DNA of 5,251 nucleotides, from NCBI GenBank assembly GCA_026387115.1, contig JAPLMI010000004.1:1-5251 (forward strand). Direction: 5' to 3'. The translations under genes and the position numbers were made by a program. Positions 1 to 5,251 of the stretch are shown piece by piece. The notes beneath the pieces were generated by a model. The model was not told where the DNA came from. It saw nothing but the letters and a program-made list of their open reading frames with translations, and did no database searches. The number at the start of each line of letters is the position of its first letter. Position 1 is the first letter of the stretch. The stretch comes from Candidatus Omnitrophota bacterium (GTDB lineage Bacteria > Omnitrophota > Gorgyraeia > 2-01-FULL-45-10).

Positions 1-36
1 ATCGCCGTTCGATACTATCCCGAATACACCGCTCAT
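1..36 (-). CDS. N-terminus of a PurF-like class II glutamine amidotransferase (partial, runs off left edge)
   Basis: Only the first 12 codons are in the window, reading MSGVFGIVSNGD. A strong ribosome-binding site lies 7 nt upstream, and the ATG overlaps the preceding stop codon as ATGA, so this is a well-supported gene start. The peptide resembles the N-terminus of class II (Ntn-type) glutamine amidotransferases such as amidophosphoribosyltransferase (PurF), which begin MCGI/VFGI. In that family Cys2 becomes the N-terminal residue and the glutaminase nucleophile. Here position 2 is Ser. From family knowledge this suggests either a paralog without normal glutaminase activity or one using a Ser nucleophile; that is inference from a very short stretch. 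A propeptide is unlikely, because the family-like residues start at the Met. Translation is probably coupled to the pseudouridine synthase gene upstream. The identity rests on about nine residues and could be wrong. Confidence 0.5.
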   Translation of the reverse strand, partial: MSGVFGIVSNGD

Positions 37-692
37 ATACCCTCTCCTTTTCTGATAAGGCCTTCCATGTCCGTGGGTAATACCGAATCTAATTTTAAAA
101 GTTTTTTTGTAACCGGATGAATGAATTCCAACCGGCTTGCGTGAAGCGCCGTTCTCCTGAACCTCAATTTGAAATCTTTCCTGAAGGCGTATACGCTCTC
201 GCCGAGGATCGGATGGCCGATACGCGCCAGATGGATGCGGATCTGGTTCGTCCGGCCGGTCAAAGGCTCTACCTCCAAAACGCTGAAATCCCTTTTCCGC
301 TCCAGGACCCTGAATTTCGTTATGGCGGATTCGCTCCTTGACTTATTCCGGTTATATATATTTGATCTTATCGTGTCCGATTCTTTCTTTACATTACCCT
401 GAACAATGGCAACATAATTTTTTTTGACGCGCCTCGCTTTAAATTCGTCCATCAAGAGCTTTTGAGCAAGCTTGCCCTTGGCGTATATTACAAGGCCCGA
501 TGTTTCGCGGTCGAGCCTGTGGCAGGGATAAGCGTTCGCTTCGATGCCGCGAGCGTCCAGCTCTTTATTCAACAGGTCTGTTAAGGTATTCGTCTCTTTC
601 TTCGGGGTCGGGATGACCAGCATCCCGGAGGGCTTATCGACCACTATAAGCCTGTCATCCTCGTAGACGATTTTATAGCGTTTATCGTCCAT
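33..692 (-). CDS. RluA-family pseudouridine synthase
   Basis: Predicted to isomerise specific uridines to pseudouridine in rRNA or tRNA in the cytoplasm. The 219-residue protein consists of the catalytic domain only. It starts directly at the first family motif (IVYEDDRLIVVDKPSGM, residues 8-24) and has no N-terminal S4 RNA-binding domain, unlike RluC/RluD. The catalytic motif HRLDRETSG is at residues 58-66, with D61 as the expected catalytic Asp. Motif II (EPLTGRTNQIRIHL) is at 142-155 and the final ALHASRLEFIHP motif at 182-193. The length matches single-domain members such as E. coli RluA, but the RNA target cannot be read from the sequence. The ATG at 692 is chosen because it places the family motif at the normal distance and the next Met (residue 24) lies inside that motif. 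No Shine-Dalgarno precedes it. The stop overlaps the next gene as ATGA, so the two are probably co-transcribed. Confidence 0.93.
   Translation of the reverse strand: MDDKRYKIVYEDDRLIVVDKPSGMLVIPTPKKETNTLTDLLNKELDARGIEANAYPCHRLDRETSGLVIYAKGKLAQKLLMDEFKARRVKKNYVAIVQGNVKKESDTIRSNIYNRNKSRSESAITKFRVLERKRDFSVLEVEPLTGRTNQIRIHLARIGHPILGESVYAFRKDFKLRFRRTALHASRLEFIHPVTKKLLKLDSVLPTDMEGLIRKGEGI
44..49 (-). promoter_or_regulatory. Shine-Dalgarno site for the PurF-like gene
   Basis: On the minus strand AAGGAG (within AAAGGAGAGG) ends 7 nt before the ATG at 36-34. It lies inside the end of the pseudouridine synthase gene. It is the clearest ribosome-binding site in the window and is the main reason to accept a gene start at position 36. 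Confidence 0.75.
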
Positions 693-703
693 AAACGGGT
701 ATT

Positions 704-709
704 ATTATA
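704..709 (-). promoter_or_regulatory. Possible -10 box for the pseudouridine synthase gene
   Basis: The minus strand carries a perfect TATAAT starting 17 nt before the ATG at 692. No good -35 box is seen 16-18 nt upstream (the best is about TTACGC). If used, transcription would start about 4-6 nt before the ATG, giving an almost leaderless mRNA. That fits the lack of a Shine-Dalgarno sequence. The box overlaps a 5-bp inverted repeat, GGTAT-4nt-ATACC (698-711). The region is AT-rich, so chance is a real alternative. Confidence 0.4.
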
Positions 710-741
710 CCACTTTCGCCGGCTATCGCGTAAAATTTTTC

Positions 742-770
742 TCGATACTTTCCCTTTATTATGATATTAT
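742..770 (+). promoter_or_regulatory. Possible promoter for the HD-GYP gene
   Basis: TCGATA (742-747, 4 of 6 matches to the sigma-70 -35 consensus) and TATTAT (765-770, 5 of 6 matches to -10) are separated by 17 nt. The start codon follows at 778, so a transcript from here would begin at or within a few bases of the ATG. An alternative -10 (TATGAT, 760-765) lies just upstream. There is no Shine-Dalgarno before the ATG. This is pattern matching in AT-rich DNA and is only suggestive. Confidence 0.3.
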
Positions 771-777
771 TAAGCCG

Positions 778-2280
778 ATGGAAAAACCCCTTAAAAGAAA
801 AAGTATCCATACGAAGATATTCGGGACTATCTTCCTGTCCATATTCCTTATCACAGCGGTTCTCGGCTACCTCTCTTTTCGTCTCTCGAAAGACCGCCTT
901 GTCCGGATGATCGGCGAATCAAGCAAGGGGGTTGCCTCTACCACGGCCAATTTCATAACCCGGGAAGACCTCTCCCTGATAAAGAAAAATATGGAAGGGA
1001 TAATAAAATTGAGGAGGGCCATGGTCGCTAATAAAGGTTTTCTTAACACCCTCGCCGATATAGACGAAACCGGTGATACCGCCGTCGCCGAAAACCTCGG
1101 CCCTGTCGTGGATAAATATAACCAATATGTGAAATTATTGTCCGGCGTCAAAAACGCCAACATTGTTAAAAGCACCCTGAATATATACATAAGGGAGGGC
1201 AACCGCCTTACGAATATGGTATCCAGCGAGCCAGCTCTCTTGATGGGCGCTCAATATAAAATGGCGCCTGCGGCGAAGGAGGCCCTGGAATCCGGCGCGC
1301 CTCTTGCAACCGGCATCTATAAAGACAAGGACGGAATCTGGATATCGGCATACGCGCCTATACCTTCCGGTGTGGTGGGCGCCACGGCATTGATAGAGGT
1401 CAATGACAATATAGCCTTATATTTAGACAAGCTGCGGAAAGAGCTTATATTGATCCTCCTGGCCTGTTTCATAGCATTTTTCGGCACCGTGGCCTTAAGC
1501 TATAGGCTCGTCGACAGATTGATAGCGAACATCAGGAAGCTGAACGATTTTGCGCTCAACCTCGATAGGGAAAATTATAACATACCGATAGATATAAGAT
1601 CGGAGGACGAGGTAGGGCATTTGGCCGATACGTTTGAGAAACTCAGGATTTCAATCAAAAAAAAGATAGATGATCTGCGGCATTCTCTTGTTAAAGAGAA
1701 GAGGGCCCATCTGGAATCGATAATCGCGCTTACGAACGCTATGGAGCTGAGGGACCCGTATACAAGCAAACATCTCTACAGGGTGGATAAATACGCCATT
1801 TTGATAGCCGGGTCGCTCGGTCTTCCGCACGCCGAGGTGGAGAGGCTCAGATACGGCTGCTACCTTCATGATATCGGAAAGATCTACCTGAAGGACAGCG
1901 ATTTTCAGAAAGGCGCGCTGTCTCAGGCTGAATTGAAGAACATCAGGGCCCATGCGGAAAAGGGAGCCAAGATCATAACCGGCATACCGTTCTTCGAGAA
2001 CGTCAAAGATATGGTCATGTATCACCAGGAGCGCTATGACGGGACGGGATATCCCGGCGGACTTAAAGGTGAGGCTATCCCTATCCTGGCCAGGATAGTG
2101 GCCGTCGCGGACGCCTTCGACGCCATGACGACCGACAGGCCCTACAAGGCCAAGATCGGATTCGGCGCGGCAATGGATGTATTGGAAAAGAATGCCGGAA
2201 CCCAGTTCGACCCCGTCGTGGTCAACGCCTTTTTAAAATACAGAAATACGATAGAGAAAATAGCAAAAAAGCATTTCTAA
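778..2280 (+). CDS. Membrane Cache-HAMP-HD-GYP protein, predicted c-di-GMP phosphodiesterase
   Basis: Predicted inner-membrane sensor that hydrolyses cyclic di-GMP in response to an outside signal. Visible parts of the 500 residues: basic N-terminus; TM1 about 13-34; extracytoplasmic domain about 35-221, whose end (TGIYKDKDGIWISAYAPIP, 178-196) looks Cache-like; TM2 about 222-243; HAMP about 244-298; short charged helix; HD-GYP domain about 312-488. Expected metal ligands are present: E323, H332, the HD pair H364-D365 with K368, H392, H416 and D445. The GYP loop is HQERYDGTGYP (416-426), where the usual motif is HHExxDGxGYP, so the second His is Gln417. There is no GGDEF or receiver domain. 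The ATG at 778 gives a normal basic N-terminus before TM1, and no ATG/GTG/TTG lies in frame in the upstream gap. It is divergent from the pseudouridine synthase gene and converges on pabC with a 4-bp overlap, so it is probably transcribed alone. The stimulus is unknown. Confidence 0.92.
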   Translation: MEKPLKRKSIHTKIFGTIFLSIFLITAVLGYLSFRLSKDRLVRMIGESSKGVASTTANFITREDLSLIKKNMEGIIKLRRAMVANKGFLNTLADIDETGDTAVAENLGPVVDKYNQYVKLLSGVKNANIVKSTLNIYIREGNRLTNMVSSEPALLMGAQYKMAPAAKEALESGAPLATGIYKDKDGIWISAYAPIPSGVVGATALIEVNDNIALYLDKLRKELILILLACFIAFFGTVALSYRLVDRLIANIRKLNDFALNLDRENYNIPIDIRSEDEVGHLADTFEKLRISIKKKIDDLRHSLVKEKRAHLESIIALTNAMELRDPYTSKHLYRVDKYAILIAGSLGLPHAEVERLRYGCYLHDIGKIYLKDSDFQKGALSQAELKNIRAHAEKGAKIITGIPFFENVKDMVMYHQERYDGTGYPGGLKGEAIPILARIVAVADAFDAMTTDRPYKAKIGFGAAMDVLEKNAGTQFDPVVVNAFLKYRNTIEKIAKKHF

Positions 2281-3119
2281 CCCCAAATAGTTTCTTCTAT
2301 GACCTGCCGCTGATACGATATCCGAAGGAGTTTTGAAATCTCGCCGGGCAGGCCGCCGGCGATTCTTTTTGCGCCGATCTTTGTTACGGGCAGGACTTCC
2401 ACGAGTGAATTGGTAAGAAACACTTCGTCGCCGGATAGAAGCTCTTTTGGGGATATGCACCTTTCCCTGACTTTTATCTTCATCCGCCCGGCTATCTCAA
2501 TGATCACGCTTCTCGTTATCCCCGGAAGTATGCCGCAGGATATCGATGGCGTGATAAGCTCATTCTTCTTCACCGTAAATACGTTGCTTGTAGAGCCTTC
2601 GGCAATATCGCCTTTCGTATTAAGAAGAATGGCGTCGTCGTAACCGTCAATCCTGGCTTTTTCTTTCGGGATGATATGATTCAAAAAATTGAGCGATTTT
2701 ATTCCGGTGAGCGGGGAGTATTCATTTTGCCTCGTATTCGCTATCTTTACCGTTATCCCGCTTCTGTACATCGCGGCGGGATTTCCTTCAAATTCCCTTA
2801 CGATAATGACGGCGGTGGGATCCGCACCCCCCCTTGTTATTGTCAGGCGAATATACGCATTCTTCAGGCCATTTGCTTCTAATGTTCTATAAACGGCTTT
2901 TTCGATAGTCTCTTTCGAATATGATGGCCTTATTTTCAATACCTTCAAAGATTTGAATAAACGGCCCAGATGCCTGTCTATTTTAAACACCGTCCCGGCG
3001 TAGCTCCTCATCGTCTCAAACACGCCGTCGCCGTATAGAAAGCCCCGGTCGTTTACGGATACCTTGGCCTCTCCCGCGTCCCGCAACCTTCCGTTAATCC
3101 AAACCTTCCAGTTTTTCAT
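2277..3119 (-). CDS. pabC: Class IV aminotransferase, probable 4-amino-4-deoxychorismate lyase
   Basis: Predicted cytoplasmic PLP enzyme that releases pyruvate from 4-amino-4-deoxychorismate to give 4-aminobenzoate, the last step of the pABA branch of folate synthesis. The 280 residues cover the whole fold-type IV family: DRGFLYGDGVFETMR (24-38), the PLP-binding Lys K141 in GIKSLNFLN, E174 in GDIAEGSTSNVF (170-181), and the phosphate-binding turn GILPGITR (196-203). Sequence alone does not fully exclude a branched-chain or D-amino-acid aminotransferase, which share these motifs. The direct ATGA overlap with pabB upstream is the main argument for the lyase. The Shine-Dalgarno is weak (a purine run AAGAAGAG, rather far upstream), so translation is probably coupled to pabB. 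Its TAG stop overlaps the TAA stop of the opposing HD-GYP gene. Confidence 0.85.
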   Translation of the reverse strand: MKNWKVWINGRLRDAGEAKVSVNDRGFLYGDGVFETMRSYAGTVFKIDRHLGRLFKSLKVLKIRPSYSKETIEKAVYRTLEANGLKNAYIRLTITRGGADPTAVIIVREFEGNPAAMYRSGITVKIANTRQNEYSPLTGIKSLNFLNHIIPKEKARIDGYDDAILLNTKGDIAEGSTSNVFTVKKNELITPSISCGILPGITRSVIIEIAGRMKIKVRERCISPKELLSGDEVFLTNSLVEVLPVTKIGAKRIAGGLPGEISKLLRISYQRQVIEETIWG

Positions 3120-4513
3120 GCGGCAACAAGCTCTTCTTTCTTCGCGCCGGCTCCGAGCGCGAGCATAAGTCCCTTGGCCTTATCGAGCGTCTCCTCATAT
3201 TCTTCTTCCGGGACCGAATCCGCCACGATGCCGCCGCCGACGGAAAAATACGCTCTTCGGCCTTTTATCAATAACGTTCTTATGACGATCGAGGTATCCA
3301 TGTTGCCGTCGAAAGATATGTAGCCGATGGCGCCGGTATAGACCGACCTTTTCACCGGCTCCAGCTCTTCTATTATTTCCATCGACCTGATCTTCGGCGC
3401 GCCTGTAATGGAGCCTCCCGGAAATGTCGCCATGAGGCAGTCCATGGGGCCGACCCCTTTCTTCAAAATCCCTTTGACCGTTGAAACAAGATGAAAGACG
3501 TTCGCGTACTTTTCGACAATAGCGGATCCCGTCGGCCTTACCGAGCCGTATTCGCAAATCCTTCCCAGGTCGTTTCTCTCGAGATCCACGATCATGATGT
3601 GCTCGGCGTTGTCTTTCGGGCTGGCCATAAGTTCTCTTTCGAGCGATTTATCCGCCGCCTCATCTTTGCCTCGGGGCCTAGTCCCTTTTATAGGCCTTGT
3701 TTCGATATAATTCCCCTTTTTTAATAAAAAACGTTCCGGGGATGAGCTCAATATAGTGACATCTTTGAAACCAAGATAAGAAGAAAAAGGTGCCGGGCTT
3801 ACGTTCCTCAGCCTTGAATAAATGAGATGCGGCTCCATCATGCCAAGATCGGCCTCAAACCTTTGTGAGAGGTTGACCTGGTATATGTCGCCTTTCTTGA
3901 TATAAAGTTTGGCCTTTTTTACAGCTTCCACATAGGAAGCCTTCGAAAAATTTGATCTCAAAGGCCGGGGCCGGGATGGCGGAAAAGGGGCTGTCTCAAC
4001 GGAGGGGTTTTTAAAAATCCTGTTTTTGAATTCCTCCAGCCGTTTTGCGGATAAACTCGAAAGATATGCCTTCTTCTTTAGATTATCGTATGTGACAACG
4101 CAATCGTAAAAACCTAAAACACAATCGGGAAGGTTTAAATCATCCGCGGCGGTATCCGGCAGCTCCTCGACAAAATCCTTCAAATCATAGGCAAAATATC
4201 CTACCGCGCCGCATGCAAAAGGCGTCTTTTCGCCAACGGGCGGGATCTTATATTTTTCAAGGATATCCTCGAGCGCCAGGAAGGGATTTGCCTTTAACGC
4301 TTCAGTTGTTCCGTCAGGCGTTTCCAGGGTGACTGAATCTCTTTTACTTTTAAAAACCAGAAATGGTTCGCAACCCAGGAATGAAAACCTGCCTAATTTC
4401 TCATGGCCGCAGGGGCTATCCAGAAAAAAAGAGTCCCGATAGATTCTCAAGGTGTTAAATATCGCCATGGGCGATGGCGGGCGATCCAATTCTTCTATTA
4501 CCGGTTCGATCAT
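3116..4513 (-). CDS. pabB: Aminodeoxychorismate synthase component I
   Basis: Predicted to aminate chorismate to 4-amino-4-deoxychorismate, using ammonia normally supplied by a PabA/TrpG glutaminase. The 465 residues hold an N-terminal TrpE/PabB-type domain (about 1-170) and a C-terminal chorismate-binding domain (about 190-455). Conserved blocks seen are SSSPERFL (256-263), PIKGTRPRG (274-282), DLERNDLGR (310-318), HLVSTVKG (341-348), FPGGSITGAPK (364-374) and YTGAIGYIS (392-400). Lys276 in PIKGT is the residue that marks PabB; anthranilate synthase TrpE usually has Ala there (PIAGT). This, plus the following lyase gene, favours PabB over TrpE. Length is normal for a PabB without a fused glutaminase or lyase domain. 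The start codon overlaps the upstream protease stop as ATGA and no strong Shine-Dalgarno is seen, so translational coupling is likely. No pabA is in the window. Confidence 0.92.
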   Translation of the reverse strand: MIEPVIEELDRPPSPMAIFNTLRIYRDSFFLDSPCGHEKLGRFSFLGCEPFLVFKSKRDSVTLETPDGTTEALKANPFLALEDILEKYKIPPVGEKTPFACGAVGYFAYDLKDFVEELPDTAADDLNLPDCVLGFYDCVVTYDNLKKKAYLSSLSAKRLEEFKNRIFKNPSVETAPFPPSRPRPLRSNFSKASYVEAVKKAKLYIKKGDIYQVNLSQRFEADLGMMEPHLIYSRLRNVSPAPFSSYLGFKDVTILSSSPERFLLKKGNYIETRPIKGTRPRGKDEAADKSLERELMASPKDNAEHIMIVDLERNDLGRICEYGSVRPTGSAIVEKYANVFHLVSTVKGILKKGVGPMDCLMATFPGGSITGAPKIRSMEIIEELEPVKRSVYTGAIGYISFDGNMDTSIVIRTLLIKGRRAYFSVGGGIVADSVPEEEYEETLDKAKGLMLALGAGAKKEELVAA

Positions 4514-5010
4514 TTGCGAAAGATTTCCGTAAATATACCGGCGAGGCTATCCAGCCCTTCAAGCACTTCCTCGCTCAGGCTCGCGCCAAGCGCGGTCGTC
4601 TTCGGCTGTACCGAGATAACGAATATATTGATATCGTCTTTGCCTGTTTTCAGAAGGTCGGTAAAAAGCCTGGGCGACGGATTATGGGTCGAGAAACTTA
4701 TATTCGAGATCTCGTCGAGGCCAAAGGCCTTAGCGCTGCCGGGCGGCTTGCCTATATCGGCCGCGTCCACAAGAATCACGGTATCCGGGGAGACCGAAAG
4801 TATCGGGAAGATATAATTTTCCGGCGCGGTCCCGCAGTCGAAGAGCGCGGCATTGAGGGCTTTCGGCCTAAGAAGCTCTATGAGTTTCGGGACGAGGCCG
4901 TCGTCGCCGCGGAGGATATTGCCGATCGCCACTATGGCGACATGCCCTTTGGCCCTATTTTTAATATCTGATTTTAAATCCGATATTTTGGATGGATTAA
5001 AACTTTTCAT
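4510..5010 (-). CDS. HycI-type [NiFe]-hydrogenase maturation protease
   Basis: Predicted endopeptidase that removes the C-terminal extension of a [NiFe]-hydrogenase large subunit after nickel insertion, in the cytoplasm. The 166 residues match E. coli HycI in recalled motif order: AIGNILRGDDGLVP (28-41; HycI has VGN..MGDDGAGP), DCGTAPEN (58-65; HycI DGGSAPEN), VILVDAADIGKPPG (78-91), STHNPSP (107-113) and SVQPKTTALG (133-142). Likely nickel-contacting residues, by analogy with HycI/HybD, are D37, D82 and H109. The HycI-like rather than HybD-like motifs suggest a group 4 (Hyc, Ech or Mbh type) hydrogenase as substrate, but none is visible here. The N-terminus is about 20 residues longer than HycI (residues 1-22, Lys/Ser-rich); no later ATG, GTG or TTG is available before the first motif. 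GAGG 7 nt before the ATG could serve as Shine-Dalgarno. The stop overlaps pabB as ATGA. Confidence 0.9.
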   Translation of the reverse strand: MKSFNPSKISDLKSDIKNRAKGHVAIVAIGNILRGDDGLVPKLIELLRPKALNAALFDCGTAPENYIFPILSVSPDTVILVDAADIGKPPGSAKAFGLDEISNISFSTHNPSPRLFTDLLKTGKDDINIFVISVQPKTTALGASLSEEVLEGLDSLAGIFTEIFRK

Positions 5011-5033
5011 ATGCCAGCCTCACGCAATCGCAT
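5007..5033 (-). CDS. Possible 8-codon leader ORF (MRLREAGI)
   Basis: The minus strand has ATG at 5033-5031 followed by 8 codons (MRLREAGI) and TGA at 5009-5007. A good Shine-Dalgarno, GAGAGG (5045-5040), sits 6 nt before this ATG and is stronger than the one before the protease. Its stop overlaps the protease start codon as ATGA, the same junction style used further down the operon. It may act as a translational coupler, may be a short remnant, or may mean nothing. A frameshift or read error that hides the true protease start is another explanation. Confidence 0.3.
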   Translation of the reverse strand: MRLREAGI

Positions 5034-5036
5034 ATG
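5008..5036 (-). repeat. 7-bp inverted repeat spanning the hydrogenase-protease start codon
   Basis: In the minus-strand mRNA, CATATGC (5036-5030) can pair with GCATATG (5014-5008) around a 15-nt loop. The loop contains the GAGG likely used by the protease. The 3' arm contains the protease ATG and the 5' arm contains the ATG of the 8-codon ORF. The stem is short, and CATATG is itself palindromic, so a chance origin is plausible. Confidence 0.4.
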
Positions 5037-5049
5037 GAACCTCTCTAAG

Positions 5050-5251
5050 TTAAGTGTTGGGTGTATGCGAGGTTTCAAGAGTGGTTCTTCTTCTGCATTT
5101 AGCGCAAAGTATTCTGACCCGGTCGCTTCTTAGGGCATAATCTTTCGCGGCCCCAAGCGCGTCTTCGGCAAAGCCCATGCCCTTAAGCGATGATAAAAAT
5201 AGCGTGGGATTCGAAAACGCGAGCGGCCCGAGTTTCCTGGCTATCCAGTCG
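5050..5251 (-). CDS. C-terminus of an unidentified gene ending in a CxxC motif (partial)
   Basis: An open frame enters from the right edge (first full codon at 5250) and runs 66 codons to TAA at 5052-5050. The other two minus-strand frames hit stops within this stretch. The visible peptide starts DWIARKLGPLAFSN, contains a helix-like stretch (GFAEDALGAAKDYALRS), then RILCAKCRRRTTLE with a CxxC pair (codons at 5106-5104 and 5097-5095), and ends in a polar tail. One CxxC could be half of a zinc or Fe-S site, but its partner cysteines would have to lie upstream. I do not recognise the family. It is not the end of a [NiFe] large subunit, because there is no DPCxxC motif. It is first in the visible part of the leftward operon, with 39 bp to the hydrogenase protease gene. 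Confidence 0.6.
   Translation of the reverse strand, partial: DWIARKLGPLAFSNPTLFLSSLKGMGFAEDALGAAKDYALRSDRVRILCAKCRRRTTLETSHTPNT

Larger units (their letters stand above)
693..777. other. Divergent intergenic promoter region
   Basis: This 85-bp AT-rich gap separates the pseudouridine synthase gene (leftward) from the HD-GYP gene (rightward) and must hold the promoters for both if they are transcribed from here. It contains -10-like boxes on both strands close to the start codons and the short inverted repeat at 698-711. I see no riboswitch-like structure, terminator or small gene in it. Confidence 0.6.

Noticed and set aside
698..711. Inverted repeat GGTAT-4nt-ATACC as an operator in the divergent promoter region.
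   Set aside because: Arms of only 5 bp in AT-rich DNA are expected by chance; it is noted only within the promoter entry.
1651..2025. A 124-codon minus-strand open frame inside the HD-GYP gene.
   Set aside because: It lies opposite the conserved HAMP and HD-GYP coding region and its product has no recognisable motif; it is a shadow of the real gene.
2270..2300. A Rho-independent terminator between the convergent genes.
   Set aside because: No GC-rich stem followed by a T-run is present, and the stop codons overlap.
2277..3119. Reading this gene as a branched-chain or D-amino-acid aminotransferase.
   Set aside because: It shares the fold-type IV motifs, so this cannot be fully excluded, but the ATGA overlap with pabB makes aminodeoxychorismate lyase more likely.
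3116..4513. Reading this gene as trpE (anthranilate synthase component I).
   Set aside because: The key motif is PIKGT with the PabB-type Lys276, not PIAGT, and the next gene is a class IV PLP enzyme fitting PabC rather than a trp gene.
4474..4971. A 165-codon plus-strand open frame, with another at 4403-4816, opposite the hydrogenase protease.
   Set aside because: The minus strand encodes a motif-perfect HycI-type protease here. The plus-strand products show no recognisable motif and no convincing ribosome-binding site.
5050..5251. C-terminal end of a [NiFe]-hydrogenase large subunit, the expected substrate of the adjacent protease.
   Set aside because: The tail has ILCAKCRRR but lacks the DPCxxC motif and the usual cleavage-site context.

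Overview
This window looks like ordinary, gene-dense bacterial chromosome. It holds five complete protein genes, two genes cut by the window edges, one possible 8-codon leader ORF, and almost no non-coding DNA. Only one gap between genes (693-777) is of any size, and I see no tRNA, rRNA, CRISPR array, insertion sequence or phage gene. The host cannot be named from the sequence. Moderate GC, frequent ATA isoleucine codons, tight ATGA gene overlaps, a HycI-type [NiFe]-hydrogenase protease and a transmembrane HD-GYP protein fit an uncultured, anaerobic, Gram-negative-type bacterium. Candidatus Omnitrophota or a similar lineage is a guess only.

Left part (1-692, minus strand): an RluA-family pseudouridine synthase. 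Its stop codon overlaps, by ATGA, the start of a gene that runs off the left edge. Only 12 codons of that gene are visible. They read like the N-terminus of a class II glutamine amidotransferase of the PurF type, but with Ser where the catalytic Cys should be.

Centre (693-2280, plus strand): a divergent 85-bp promoter region, then a 500-residue membrane protein built as TM / extracytoplasmic Cache-like sensor / TM / HAMP / HD-GYP. It is predicted to be a c-di-GMP phosphodiesterase. Both divergent genes lack a Shine-Dalgarno sequence and have -10-like boxes close to the start codon, so either could be leaderless.

Right part (2277-5251, minus strand): a leftward operon. In transcription order it holds an unidentified gene of which only the C-terminus is visible, a HycI-type hydrogenase maturation protease, pabB and pabC. 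The last three are joined by 4-bp ATGA overlaps. PabB and PabC together turn chorismate into 4-aminobenzoate for folate, but no PabA glutaminase gene is visible. Between the unidentified gene and the hydrogenase protease lies an 8-codon ORF with its own good ribosome-binding site. It ends on the protease start codon and lies over a 7-bp inverted repeat. pabC and the HD-GYP gene converge and overlap by 4 bp.

I found no clearly new multi-gene system. The points most worth checking are the Ser-for-Cys amidotransferase start, the mini-ORF and hairpin before the protease, the coupling of hydrogenase maturation to pABA synthesis, and the altered metal-site motif in the HD-GYP domain.
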